Source: Incurvaria masculella (taxonomy: Eukaryota > Arthropoda > Insecta > Lepidoptera > Incurvariidae). Taken from it: DNA of 64,000 nucleotides. A program made the position numbers and the translations under genes. Every line of letters starts with the position of its first letter. Position 1 is the first letter of the stretch. Positions 44,341-55,311 of the stretch are shown here, piece by piece. Under the pieces are notes generated by a model, which was not told the origin of the DNA, did not search any database, and saw only the letters and a list, made by a program, of their open reading frames with translations. The stretch spans positions 8,516,501 through 8,580,500 of the forward strand of contig OX335651.1 of the NCBI GenBank assembly GCA_946894095.1, in the 5' to 3' direction.

Positions 44341-45480
44341 GGAAACGTACTTTATTTACTTAACGTTAGAAATCTTATTTTTGGTAATAAATAGTATCTT
44401 CCATTCATTAGAAGTCAATATCATGAAAAGATAGCGCAGCATCAAACGAATTCACCGCGATCAATAGACTGAATGAGGGCTCTCTATTCATCACTCAATG
44501 GCGCTTCAGTTGACCAAGCTTACCCCAACGCGACACGGCGCGCGTATGTTTAGAGGATGCACTTTTGTTGCACTAATCGGAGTAATAACAAGTAGCTGTT
44601 CGCCCTGAATCATAAGAGGAAGGGATAGGCACGTCATGCAACGCACAAAACTCGCCGAAAACTGCTTATTTTCACTGATACTACGACATTTCTAAGCAAC
44701 GTCATCTCCCGTCACTGCAGAACAAGTAACACCAATTAAACTAAGCTGGATTCATAATTTTACCTAGGTAGCCGTGATGAAAACGTTACATTTGAAGTAT
44801 ACATTGAGTCATTAAGTCATTTTAAACCAAAATAAAAAAATATTTACATTCATTTAATGTATACTGAAATGTGAATGGCTACGCCACCTGGGGACTTTTA
44901 TTCTACATATTCAACAGTGGTATGACGTTAGCAATCTATATCCCTTCCGCAAAAAAATCAAAACTTATAGATCAGTGAAGTTTCTTTGCCGGTTCTTCTT
45001 CACTGGTCGATCGAATCTGCAGATCAATTTAATTTGGACATGATTCAATGTAGTTTGACTACCAGAAATGAAATTAAACGACTGTTTACATAATTAATAG
45101 TTACCTCATGAAAAGGTATGTTTGTTATGAAAACTGTGGAATAATATGTTACGGTATAAGTAGTTTGAATTTTTTAAAGACACCTACGTTTTAGCTTCCA
45201 ATAATGTCTGTTAAATAGCCTGATGATGTTTCAGGAACACAGAAACATTTTGAACAAGAAGTATTTATTACTTGATTAGACTTACGCCCGTTGCAACCAT
45301 TCCAGCTACAAAATCCCAAAGTTACTTTTCGATAACATCATACAAATATGCCATGTAACAGAAAGTTTCTTATCGGATTTCAGGTAACTGGCGGTAGTGA
45401 AAACAGGGGTTAGTACTTATCACAGGGAAGTACATAACAATCGACAATCCGTACAATACCGATTTTTCCCTATCTAATTC
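44341..45480. other. No gene seen
   Basis: AT-rich, unrecognised sequence ending in a TA microsatellite (about 45485-45518) that was the target of the next LTR element. Confidence 0.4.
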
Positions 45481-45518
45481 CTTACTATATCTATACTTAT
45501 ATATACTATATATATATA

Positions 45519-45734
45519 TGTTGGGGAATGTCAAATTAAAGTCGCTTAAATAATGAATAATCGAATACGGCAAGGCAAAGTACGGTGCGCCTTCATACGT
45601 TCAGCGGTGACGTTTTGTTTGACAGCTGTCATTTTAGTCAGTCTGTTGACAGAACGCGCCTTGGAGTGCCACGTCGTGCACGCTGAGCTATGGCGGATAA
45701 AGAAAGTGTGGAAAATCCAATTCAATATCTAACA
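45519..45734 (+). repeat. 5' LTR of the gypsy-type element
   Basis: 216 bp, with TTTGACAGCTGTCATTTTAG and CGCCTTGGAGTGCCACGTCG. One mismatch to the 3' LTR. Confidence 0.9.
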
Positions 45735-45753
45735 GCAGCGGTGGGATCGGAAC
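45735..45753 (+). other. Primer-binding site complementary to tRNA-Leu 3' end
   Basis: GCAGCGGTGGGATCGGAAC directly follows the LTR. GCAGCGGTGGGAT is the complement of the 3' end of animal tRNA-Leu(AAG) (...ATCCCACCGCTGCCA), except that the expected leading TGG is replaced by the LTR's terminal ACA. Confidence 0.6.
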
Positions 45754-46429
45754 AACATTCCTCTTGTACGATCCACCGGCCCCTATCTACCTCGAACGAG
45801 GCATATTTCTGAAAATCAAGATGGCGCGGTGCGGAAAGTGAGAGTCACGTCATCTTCTGCGATGTGAAGAAGCTAAGTGGTGTTTAAATACTATCTTTTG
45901 AATGTTTCACAAACATGTTGGCGGTGATGGAGTGATTGGAGTCGGGCTGGATCGAAGCCGTTGTCTCGGGTGTTCGGTGATGTTACATTCCCATTTGTTA
46001 AAGAACGCTAAGATAATTTTGTGGCGCGCGAATCGCTGTTTCGCCATGATGTTGCTAAAGGTCTTGGGAATACCAGTTGTTGATCGCTCTTTTCCCCCAA
46101 TAGGTATTATGTACCTAGTCTGTATTGTTGTATCAAGGTATGTCGTGCCGCGAAAACTCAATGAATATTGAACAGACGTAAAGGAGATTCGAATGGTCGG
46201 CATTTTGTGTAACTATTGGGCAATATTGGACCCTATAAACTAAATTGTGAGGCGCGTAATAAAAATATGGGTCCTACCGGACAATGGATAAGCCGGTGAA
46301 TAAAAGTTTTAAGTGAACCTGCTGCCACGGGTCTGGGCGCGCAGAGCGGGTATGTTTTTATAAATAAGGAGACAAAAAGGGAAAATGCGAGTGCTGCAAT
46401 GTTGGTCAATTCTTGCTTAGGTGCAGGGA
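45754..46429 (+). pseudogene. Gag-region remnant of the gypsy-type element (unrecognisable)
   Basis: By position this should be gag. Only 89-98-codon frames on either strand remain, and none shows a capsid or zinc-knuckle motif. Confidence 0.3.
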
Positions 46430-46775
46430 CTCCGCTTAGCCAAGTAATCGTTGATGGATTATAGTTGCAAAGTCTTGTTTGTTATAAGTGGTTTTGATTG
46501 CTACCTCATGCGTAAACAAATTGCTGATAGTATGACCGGCTCTAGAGATTTTGCGTTTACGCGTATTACTGGTATTGGCTCTGGTTCCACCTATTTATTT
46601 TCGCATGTTACATTACCTATTGAAATCAATGACGTGCGTGCACGTGGAAGTGAGCTTTGTTAGCGTAGATTACCATGCGTAACCTCATGGTGTTATGTAT
46701 CATTGGCAGAGATATTTCCACGCGGTCTGGATTGAGCTTGATCTTTAATAACCACGGAATCCAGGTGGTTTGCCA
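46430..46775 (+). pseudogene. Retropepsin (aspartic protease) remnant
   Basis: Fragments in shifting frames resemble the retroviral-type protease fold: a start resembling the catalytic loop (around 46450), a middle GSRDFAFTRITGIGSGST, and a close resembling IIGRD (about 46700-46725). Several frame breaks are present. Assignment rests on order relative to RT and on the IIGRD-like motif. Confidence 0.4.
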
Positions 46776-47024
46776 CGTTTTTCTGAAGGTTTGAGCCTTA
46801 GAAAGCGCCAACATAGAGAACACTATGACACCTACCTAAAAGATGATGATGTAGTTCGCTTGTTAACACTTGTTGAAGGTTTTGATTTAAATTAAATTCA
46901 CCGTCAGTCGTGAATATTATTCGTGGATATTATTATCGTTTAACCCCCGCAGAGCAAGCGTATAGTTATACAAGATATAATTGCTGATTCGCAATCGAAA
47001 GACATCATCCATGAAAGCTCGCCC

Positions 47025-47190
47025 TCTTTCTATACTCCTGCTATACTCGTCAAAAAGAAGGACGTTTTCGTCTTTGTGTCGATTTACGTGAGCTTAACTT
47101 AAACACTGTTTGCGACAATTAGCCCCTGCAACTGATCTCAGAGCAGTTAGATACCTTAGGACAATCCTTTGTGTTTACAGATAGCCTGTG
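47025..47190 (+). pseudogene. Reverse transcriptase remnant of the gypsy-type element
   Basis: Translated pieces around 47040-47110 read as a KKKD...FRLCVDLRELN-like segment, the conserved start of the Ty3/gypsy RT fingers, with frame breaks. A PLQL..EQLDTLGQSFVFTD segment follows. The catalytic YxDD region and RNase H are deleted. Confidence 0.7.
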
Positions 47191-47249
47191 ATGATTTAAA
47201 GGCAAGCCGATACAAAAATGATCTGTATCCCCCTAGTGCACAGTTGTAG

Positions 47250-47570
47250 GCCGTGGATGCAAAGCTTAAATTTAGAAGTGCAGAATTTCAGGAAATTGCG
47301 AATGGTGTTAGCCGCGCGAACGGACAGGTTGAAATGTTCATGTTTGTCCTCACGAACTGTTTTACGATAGCTGATAATCACGAGCGTAGATCGTTGAAAT
47401 CCGCCCTAGGCGAGGTTTCATTACTCCTGAAATTCACGGTGTCAAAGGGTACGGGAAAAAGTCCGCTGAAATTGTTAATGGGATGCAATAATAGTCCGCC
47501 CCATATGAATGCGCTAGTTCGCGAGTAAAAAAAAAGATCCCTTTGAAACCAGAAGTTAAAGTCAGGATAG
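47250..47570 (+). pseudogene. Integrase C-terminal-half remnant
   Basis: ANGVSRANGQVEMF and GTGKSPLKLLMG are characteristic of the end of the integrase catalytic core (GxxRANGQVERxN, then SPxxLLxG). The DDE core upstream is missing because the element jumps directly from RT to this segment. Confidence 0.7.
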
Positions 47571-47682
47571 ACGAGCAAGCGTGTGTACATGATTACTAAA
47601 TGAGGAGATAAATTATGTAATCCTTGATAGGTTATCGACGTTTGTAAAATAAGAGAAAACAACGTGAAAAATCATTTACATT

Positions 47683-48183
47683 GGAAGCCCCGCGCTTCAT
47701 GTGTGTTCGCTGATTATATGGGAAGCTCCGCGCATCATGTGAGTCCGCTGATTGCATTGGAAGCCCCGCGCTTCATGTGTATTCGCTGATTATATGGGAA
47801 GCTCCGCACTTCATGTGAGCCCGCTGATTGCATTGAAAGCTCCGCGCTTCGTGCGTGTCTACTGATTGCATTGGAAGCTCCGCGCTTCATGCGAGTCCGC
47901 CGATTGCATTGGAAGCTCCGCGCTTCGTGCGTGTCTACTAATTGCATTGGAAGCTCCGCGCTTCATGCGAGTCCGCTGATTGCATTGGAAGCTCCGCGCT
48001 TCGTGCGTGTCTACTGATTGCATTGGAAGCTCCGCGCTTCATGCGAGTCCGCTAAATGCATTGGAAGCTCCGCGCTTCGTGCGAGTCTGCCGATTACATT
48101 GGAAGCTCCGCGCTTCATGTGAGTACACTGATTGCATTGGAAGCTCCGCGCTTCATGCAAGTACACTGATTGATTTGGAAGCG
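47683..48183 (+). repeat. Tandem array of 38-bp units, each with a GAAGC/GCTTC stem-loop
   Basis: Units start exactly every 38 bp (47683, 47721, 47759, 47797 ... 48139), giving 13 full units and a partial one. Consensus core: GGAAGCTCCGCGCTTCATG followed by a variable spacer ending CTGATTGCATT. Alternate spacers (GCGAGTCCG against GCGTGTCTA) suggest a higher-order dimer in the middle. Confidence 0.95.
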
Positions 48184-48210
48184 ACACGAATCTTAATGTT
48201 TTGTCCGTTG

Positions 48211-48900
48211 TGGTTGAAAGCTGATACGCTTTACCGCACGCAAGTGATTGAAAGCCAGTAACGCTTTATCTCCTACTGTGTTTGAAAGCTCATACGCTTT
48301 AACTTTACGTTTCAGCTTTAGGGTTGAAAGCTAATACGCTTTACCATGACTCAGTGATTGAAAGCCAGTAACGCTTTATCTCCTACTGTGTTTGAAAGCT
48401 CATACGCTTTAACTTTACGTTTCAGCCTTAGGGTTGAAAGCTAATACGCTTTACCATGACTCAGTGATTGAAAGCCAGTAACGCTTTATCTCCTACTGTG
48501 TTTGAAAGCTCATACGCTTTAACTTTACGTTTCAGCCTTAGGGTTGAAAGCTAATACGCTTTACCATGACTCAGTGATTGAAAGCCAGTAACGCTTTATC
48601 TCCTACTGTGTTTGAAAGCTCATACGCCTTAACTTTACGTGTCAGCCTTAGGGTTGAAAGCTAATACGCTTTACCATGACTCAGTGATTGAAAGCCAGTA
48701 ACGCTTTATCTCCTACTATGTTTGAAAGCTCATACGCTTTAACTTTACGTTTCAGCCTTAGGGTTGAAAGCTAATACGCTTTACCATGACTCAGTGATTG
48801 AAAGCCAGTAACGCTTTATCTCCTACTGTATTTGAAAGCTCATACGCTTTAACTTAACGTTTCAGCTTTAGGGTTGAAAGCTGATTCGCTTTACCATGAA
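48211..48900 (+). repeat. Tandem array of 110-bp units, each with three AAAGC/GCTTT stem-loops
   Basis: Units start exactly every 110 bp (48211, 48321, 48431, 48541, 48651, 48761, 48871). Each contains three subunits of about 37 bp: TTGAAAGCTAATACGCTTTA, TTGAAAGCCAGTAACGCTTT and TTGAAAGCTCATACGCTTTA. Degenerate versions of the subunit continue to about 49000. Confidence 0.95.
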
Positions 48901-49111
48901 GTAGTGTCTGAAGGGCTCCGAAGACGCTTTGCCCAGCCTGGTCGAAAGCTAATGAATGTCATCGTAACATCCGGACTGAAGGTTTCCAACGCTTTGTCTG
49001 ATACAGCTACGGTTAAGAGCTTGCGTCTTGCGTGAGTTAGCAAGAATAGTGACCAAATATGAAATTGAGTAATGCTGCAACGCGAGAGCGCGTTGTTTGT
49101 CAGAATGGCCG

Positions 49112-49327
49112 TGTTGGGGAATGTCAAATTAAAGTCGCTTAAATAATGAATAATCGAATACGGCAAGGCAAAGTACGGTGCGCCTTCATACGTTCAGCGG
49201 TGACGTTTTGTTTGACAGCTGTCATTTTAGTCAGTCTGTTGACAGAACGCGCCTTGGAGTGCCACGTCGTGCACGCTGAGCTATGGCGGATAAAGAAAGT
49301 GTGGAAAATCCAATTCAATCTCTAACA
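49112..49327 (+). repeat. 3' LTR of the gypsy-type element
   Basis: 216 bp, same as 45519-45734 except one base. It is followed by (TA)n, the other half of the target site. Confidence 0.9.
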
Positions 49328-49636
49328 TATATATATATATACTTCTAATTCCTAATAATTCTATAACTAATGAAATACGTTGTAATTAAATTGGAAATCA
49401 AGCGCAAAATTTATATTTACAAGTTGAACTAAAAAGAGTCTCGGAATGGCATCTGATATATTAGACATCTTCCTCTATATACATATGTAGTACCAACCAT
49501 CCGTATCTCTCTTCCACGATTATGCACTGTTGTATCAATCAATCGAAGTGATTGCAGTCCTATTGAAAGATGCTACCATTGTGTTGCCGGTCGCCCAACT
49601 AGGTGTTAGACGTCTGTTATACTATTATGTATGTAA
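49328..49636. other. Unique spacer between the two transposons
   Basis: TA microsatellite, then AT-rich sequence without recognisable content. Confidence 0.5.
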
Positions 49637-49638
49637 TA

Positions 49639-50916
49639 GGTCGGGGAAAAAGTCTTTTCGCATTATAGTATGTATGAACTTGTAATAAAATCTCTTTGGC
49701 TATACTATTTGTATCTGGCTGGTTTTGGTATCATTGAAAGTTTAAATTTTAAAGAACATAATTCCAAATTCAAATTAGGAAAATGTGTGATTCTCATTTG
49801 TTTTTCGTACTGTCAAAATGAGTGAATCTAATGAAGAAATTCGATACATTTTAAAATTTTACTACAAAAAAGGTAAAAATGCAACGCAAGCCGCGAAAAA
49901 AATTTGCGATGTTTATGGACCTAGTGCAGTGTCTGTGAGAGTAGCACAAATTTGGTTTAAGCGTTTTCAATCCGGAAATTTTGATGTCAAAGATGCACGT
50001 CGCTCTGGTCGCCCTATTACGGATAAAATGGATGCCATTTTTGAAAAAGTGGAGCAAGATCGGCATATCAGTAGTTACGACGTAGCTGAAGAACTAGGAA
50101 TTGACCACAAAACAGTTTTGGCGCATTTAAAAAAACTGGGTACACAATAAAGCTCGATATTTGGGTACCTCACGAGCTCACTGAAAGAAACCTAATGAAC
50201 CGTGTACTCATTTGTGATTCTTTATTACGACGTAATGAAACCGAACCATTTTTGAAGAAGCTGATAACTGGTGATGAAAAGTGGATCACGTACGACAAGA
50301 ACGTGCGAAAAAGGTCGTGGTCAAAGGCCGGTCAAGCTTCACAGACTGTGGCGAAACCCGGGTTAACTCGCAACAAGGTGAAGCTGTGTGTGTGGTGGGA
50401 TTGGAAGGGCATTATTCATTATGAGCTGTTACCACCAGGCAGGACCATCGATTCTGAACTCTACTGCGAACAACTGATGAGATTAAAGCAAGAAGTTGAG
50501 AGAAAGCGGCCGGAATTAATCAACAGAAGGGGTGTGGTTTTTCATCATGATAACGCTAGACCTCACACATCTTTAGCCACTCAGCAAAAACTAAGAGAGT
50601 TTGGCTGGGAGGTGTTAATGCATCCGCCGTATAGTCCTGACCTTGCACCTTGAGATTTCCACCTGTTTAGGTCTCTTCAGAATTCTTTAGGCAGTATCAG
50701 GTTAACATCACGAGAGGACTACCAAAACCACTTGTCGCGGTATATTGATCAGAAGTCCCAATATTTCTATAGCAATGGGATCATGTCCCTACCTACAAGA
50801 TGGCAAAAAGTTATCGAACAAAATGGTACCTACATACTTTAGTCAAATGTAAATAAACCATATTAAAAAATGTTTTGAATTTTCTTAAAAAATGCGAAGA
50901 AACGTTTTCCCCAACC
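49639..50916 (+). mobile_element. mariner transposon (cecropia-like subfamily), nearly intact
   Basis: Terminal inverted repeats start GGTCGGGGAAAAAGTC at the left and GGTTGGGGAAAACGT at the right (reverse-complemented). They are flanked by TA at 49637-49638 and 50917-50918. The 1278-bp length is full size for mariner. It carries one transposase gene with two lesions. Confidence 0.92.
49818..50842 (+). pseudogene. mariner DD34D transposase with one frameshift and one nonsense codon
   Basis: The first frame (49818-50150) has the N-terminal helix-turn-helix domains (NATQAAKKICDVYG; WFKRFQSGNFDVKDARRSGR; DVAEELGIDHKTVLAHLKK). A one-base deletion near 50137-50147 shifts the frame. The continuation, open from the WVPHEL-type linker, carries the catalytic domain: ITGDEKWITYD (first Asp, about 50272), FHHDNARPH (second Asp) and YSPDLAP*DFHLF (third Asp), with 34 residues between the second and third. 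A TGA at 50651-50653 replaces the residue just before the third catalytic Asp. The frame then runs on to WQKVIEQNGTY and a stop near 50840. The enzyme would act on its own terminal repeats, but this copy is inactive. Confidence 0.92.
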
Positions 50917-51750
50917 TAATATAATTATTTTATCATATGACATCAGAGACCAATGACCTTACAATAATCGTTTTCCTGTTACGGTTATTATCTGTTGTCA
51001 GCCTAAAATTCGACAAAATAAAATCGTGTGTGTGCACACTTGTAGGTGTACTAATGGTAATACGTTCATTGAACAATAAAATTGAAACAAAATTGTTAAC
51101 AAACAAAAGGTTTAGCCCCGATTGCAAGAAGAGACGGCCGAGTTAATCAATGTTCAAACACGTCACTTTTAGTGAACCGCTTAGAGTTCCTTCCATACTG
51201 TTCCTTCCATCACTACAGCCGGGGCGCGCCGAGACCTTTCCCTTCGAAGCACCAGCGGTGCGTACGCAGTAACCAAATCTGATCCAGTGTTGTTTCTGCG
51301 CAGCCGCTGTTGCCGCTCATAAAGGGATTTTTTTTATTTGAAGTGAGGCTTAGAATTTTGTAGAGGTTTTGAATTTATATTAATTGAAGTGAGGTTATGT
51401 TGCATGAAAAAACATTAACTTACTTAAATATTGTTTTTTATTGAAATACTTTGCATAGATGTTGTAACAGGAAAGCAATTAAAATATCGCACTTTGATTG
51501 TATACTATAATCCAACCGGTCTCAAAAAGTACCTCCTTTATAAACTGACCTAAGGTTTTTAGACTCATCCGTTTCTAGAATGACTGTGTCTACCGCACCG
51601 CCAGTGTGTGGAAATATTTGCCGGCGAGTGCTTTTCCTCACCCTTTCAACCTGAGGAGCCTTCAAACGTTATTTAAATAAATCGATAGTTCTGCAATCGT
51701 CCACAAATCACCGCATACGGTGCCTCGCTGAGCTTATTTTCGCGATTTTT
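50917..51750. other. No gene; one short dispersed repeat
   Basis: 51108-51172 (TTTAGCCCCGATTGCAAGAAG ... CAAACACGTCACTTTTAG) resembles 30325-30390. The remainder is unrecognised. Confidence 0.45.
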
Positions 51751-51751
51751 T

Positions 51752-52126
51752 TTTAATGTAACTGCACATGAATGGCTAATACTAAACTGACCGTCAGGTA
51801 TGAGCCTAACTCACCACATGGCAAGTAGGTGCCATGCCAGGACCTTCCTTATATTGCTCGGCTACATTGAACTGGATGGAAAACACAATTTTCATTGCCG
51901 CTTCGGCCATCCTTCATTCAATGCGATGGTACCAACCCGGACAGGATTAACCCTACCACCTAGTAAGCAAAGAAGGAGTCCTACAGTCTTAAGTGGAATC
52001 CGAACCACGGTCAGCCTCAACGGTTGAAAATGGTCACCCATCCAGAACGCAATCGCGCTCAGAGATGGTTCACCCACCTGAACGAATCGCAAGGCGTCGC
52101 GCCACTGGGCTGACCGAGATCTTTTT
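51752..52126 (-). repeat. Full-length SINE, variant head, minus strand
   Basis: It runs from the tail (ACATGAATGGCTAATACTAA) to the head in reverse (GGCGTCGCGCCACTGGGC). The A box, B box (GGAATCCGAACCACG in reverse) and the 5S C-box-like GGATGGGTGACC are retained. The 5S A-box-like CCGAAGTTAAGC of the other copies is replaced. Confidence 0.8.
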
Positions 52127-52189
52127 CGCTTTTTCGAACATCTTTGTTCTATCAGTGATACTACTCATATTTGGTTTTCTTTAAATATA

Positions 52190-52455
52190 TTGTGCATGTA
52201 CTTGTCATGCACAATTGGGCAATGGGCTGGCAATGTCAGCCGAAGAGACGACGACCGTTGGAGTAACCGTGTCCTACACCGGCGGCCGTGGACAGGAAAA
52301 CGGAGTGTGGGAAGACCACCCGCCAGGTGGGACGACGACGTCGGCGGAAAGCAGTGGTTCCGTACCGCTGAGGGCCGGGAGGACTAGAGAAAAATTGGAG
52401 AGGCGTATGTCTAGCAGTGGACGCAAACACGCTGACTGACTGACTGACTGACATG
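52190..52455 (+). pseudogene. 3' end of an RTE-type LINE (RT C-terminus and tail)
   Basis: The frame at 52190-52387 reads GQWAGNVSRRDDDRWSNRVL, TGKRSVGRPPARWDDDVGGK and WFRTAEGRED. This is the conserved C-terminal tail of RTE-clade LINE polyproteins (RW, KRSVGRPPxRWxDD, W..A..R), interrupted by a frame change at GRED. It ends with (CTGA)n, the usual RTE-type short tandem tail. 5'-truncated. Confidence 0.8.
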
Positions 52456-53215
52456 TACTTGTCCAAGCGTCGAACCCCATTGGTACAGCGTTGTTGATAT
52501 ATTTGTACGTGCTCAACGTTGTTGCTGATCAATAATTAATAATGGTGTTATCCAGCTTCAAATAGGAACACAGTGGGCTTAATAATATGCAAATCCTATT
52601 TTAGGGGTTAAGTCCCGACTGTTTATTGTCGCAAGGGATTATGACTGGTGTTGATGCGAGGCACCCAAGCCGCCAGGGAGCGAGTGATAGTGTATTTACC
52701 GTGTCAATATTGATTTCTGCTAGGCGGGGAGATTGATTCTCGCTCTCACATCTGAAGCCTGCTACACTCCCTTCACTACCCCCCATCCCCCGCCGCACTG
52801 CGCGACGCGCAGCCTCCAGGGGTATTGTTTCCCGAATCAACGTTAAAATTCGGGCATCAGGTAGCCCGGGAAAACATTTCCCAGAATAATTTTCCAATGA
52901 AATTCGATTTCCTTCGGAACGGATATTAAGTTTCGCAAACCAATTTTCATTTGGCGTTGTTGACTGAAACCGTTAGTTGCTAATATTGTTGTCATTCGAT
53001 TAAATTATAACATGGCTTCTTCGTGGACCCTGCGCTATTAATCAGCGGAGTGACACAAGCCTCTGCCGGGCGCGGCTGGCGAAATATCGGAATTTCTGAA
53101 TAATATTTGGGATACCAAACAAAAATCAAATATAGGAAAATATGGCGACTGTGTGTAAACGAAGGGCATTGGAATACGCGCTGTACCCTTTAATATGAAC
53201 ATTTATGTAATCTAA
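52456..53215. other. Unrecognised, partly GC-balanced sequence
   Basis: A minus-strand 98-codon frame at 52601-52897 has no family signature. No repeats were noticed. Confidence 0.35.
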
Positions 53216-53438
53216 ATGTTACGGTTAAAACCCGATGTTGGTTAAAGTCCGAAATATTTTTTTCCATGAAGGTAACTAAGATTTTCAAGACTCTTTAAAT
53301 GAGTGCCCTCGATACAGGTATAGTATGGAGCGTACTAATTTAAAGTTTATGGTAAGAAAAAAAAATAACTTTAACCAATTTTTTTTTCCAATGTTTTCAC
53401 ACAAAATATTAAATTAAGACTTTAACCGTAATTTATAG
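53216..53438. mobile_element. Small MITE with TTACGGTTAAA termini
   Basis: The left end is GTTACGGTTAAAACCCGATG and the right end is GACTTTAACCGTAATT, an imperfect terminal inverted repeat of about 14 bp around a 200-bp AT-rich middle. The left part also occurs at 27078. Confidence 0.45.
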
Positions 53439-53627
53439 ATGGGTTTTTAGTTACACAGAAAATTTTCGCTTGTAGAATGCTTCCCAATTTATGTACACGC
53501 TAACTTGACGCAAGATTGATCAAAATGCAGCCAGATGGTATTGTACAAGTATGATATTTAATGTGGTTTCATAATGAGAAATTTATGTACAATATGGGAG
53601 TAGAAAAAATACTCCCACTACTACTGC

Positions 53628-53905
53628 TTGAGTGGCTCGTACATTAGGAGCACCAGGACTTGCTTTCCATGCCAGAAGTCATGGGTTCAATCCCCGTTCA
53701 TGCACCACTTTCTTTCTATGAGTTGTATAACTGCGTTTCGTGACGAATGCGAGCATTTCAATGTTCGAGTCCATGTTAAACTGTAGGTCCCCTTATCATC
53801 GCAATGGATATAAAGACGGTTTTAAAGGCAATGACAAATTTGCCATGTTTTCCATCCAGATCAATGTAGCCGTGCTGACAAAGGGAAGGTCTTACACCTT
53901 ATATC
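53628..53905 (+). repeat. SINE with simple tRNA-like head, plus strand
   Basis: Head: GAGTGGCTCGTACATTAGG (A box region) and GTCATGGGTTCAATCCCC (B box). After a gap come GTTAAACTGTAGGTCCCC and the body TTTTCCATCCAGATCAATG. The tail is truncated near 53905. The head folds only partly and is not a functional tRNA. Confidence 0.65.
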
Positions 53906-55029
53906 TTCAGAAAGGCAGTGTGGTTGTAAACATGTATGTATTTATGTAGATGCCCATTTAACTGATATGTTTGTAGCAAAATTAACTAATATCAAACAAA
54001 ACATCACTTTTATTATATTTATTTGTTTACCACAAAAACATAACTTTGTATCCTGGCAATATTAATTTTACTTGGATTATGGGGAGAACATATGTATTAA
54101 TGTATTCATACACATGAGTGAAAGGTAATTCGATTTTATTGGATAGAATTTAGTAGCGCTACTCGATACAAAAAAAAATCTGCACAAGTTGCTAGGTGTT
54201 TTTTCTCAGCGCTATTTTTTTATCGCCAGTTCGTATTTTGACTATTCCATGTGCTACAAATTTCACGAACGCGTTAGTCTAAAATTATTTAATGGCGATT
54301 TAATGAAACGACACGGACTCAAACCTCAAAGCATATTATTTTCGACACTTAAAATTAAAACCAAGCAGGCCCCGTAGATAGATAAATAGTGCTACTGTGA
54401 CATTGAGACAGTACAGCCGCGGAATTTGGTGAATTAATGGTGAGGCCGCTCGAAATCGATTTCTTACAGTTCCAAATATCAAAGACGCGAGAATGGGAAC
54501 TGACTTCTTGCACCTTTTCGCTGAAATGAAACGTATTTGAAAGTTTTAAATTGCAAAATCTTATTTTAATTCATTGTATTTTAAAAGCAATCTTCTTGTG
54601 GAAATGAACGGGTTTCCATTATTGATAAATCATCATAATCTGGTCTTCATGGGGTTTATCCGAAAGAATGTAAAAAAAATATCTCCTAAAAATCAATGTA
54701 AGGTTTTTTTTTTTATTTTCATATTTAATGTTTTTTCCTTTTTACAATAGGGTAGAAGAATATTAATTACGTATTTTTCTTTTATTTTTAGTTTTTAATA
54801 ATATCCATTAAATAGGGGGTTAGTATTAGGTTATATAAATTTGAGAAATTTTTTACATTTTGATTCTGTATTTTGTTTAGAATAACTACGAAATATTAAT
54901 AATAAACTATAACAACAGGTGAGTTATCTTTTTTTCAAATCTTATGTATGTTTAAATTAAGGAATTATGTTGGTTTTAGGTATATCTGAAAGCATTCAAT
55001 CTATAAGTATAAAAAAAATATTCAAACCC
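53906..55029. other. AT-rich non-coding sequence
   Basis: No gene or repeat recognised apart from a possible scrap of SINE body at 55030-55080 (CGGATTGGTACCATAGAATTG). Confidence 0.4.
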
Positions 55030-55311
55030 GACCGGATTGGTACCATAGAATTGGATAAAAGTTGGTCGAAACGGCCATTAAATATCCATATTTTATAAAT
55101 TGAATGTGGAAAGAAACAAATTATATTTTATAAAGAACAGTGACACACCTCTTGTTTCTTATGAACGAATAAATGAGGCGAAGTAAGGAAGCAGGAAATT
55201 TAATATTGGCAAAAAAGAGAAATATTAGGTACTTGCTTCGTAATTTGTTTGTTTGTAGAGTGGATTGTTCTATTGCTTCTATAACAGATCACCAACCTGT
55301 ATTTAAACTAT

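Larger units (their letters stand above)
45519..49327 (+). mobile_element. Gypsy-type (Ty3) LTR retrotransposon, internally decayed
   Basis: Two 216-bp LTRs (45519-45734 and 49112-49327) start TGTTGGGG and end CTAACA. They differ at one position (A at 45727, C at 49320). The insertion is in a TA repeat, so a target duplication (TATA..) is present but not provable. The interior (3377 bp) keeps a primer-binding site and recognisable pieces of retropepsin, reverse transcriptase and integrase in Ty3/gypsy order, all broken and heavily deleted. It ends in two large tandem arrays before the 3' LTR. Confidence 0.9.

Noticed and set aside
47253..47528. 91-codon frame as a free-standing gene
   Set aside because: Its motifs (SRANGQVE; SPLKLLMG) are the end of a gypsy-type integrase core, so it is a retroelement fragment.
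47735..48261. Repetitive Ser/His/Ala-rich frames across the 38-bp array
   Set aside because: 38 is not a multiple of three, so the array cannot maintain one frame as a repeated peptide. They are by-products of the repeat.
47683..48900. CRISPR array
   Set aside because: Regular spacing suggested it, but the spacers are themselves repeated, there are no cas genes, and the array lies inside a eukaryotic LTR element.
52215..52439. 74-codon frame as an independent gene
   Set aside because: Shifted reading of the RTE 3' end. The adjacent frame carries the KRSVGRPPARW signature.
53628..53712. Functional tRNA gene
   Set aside because: A- and B-box-like motifs are present but the cloverleaf does not close, and SINE body sequence follows. 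It is a SINE head.
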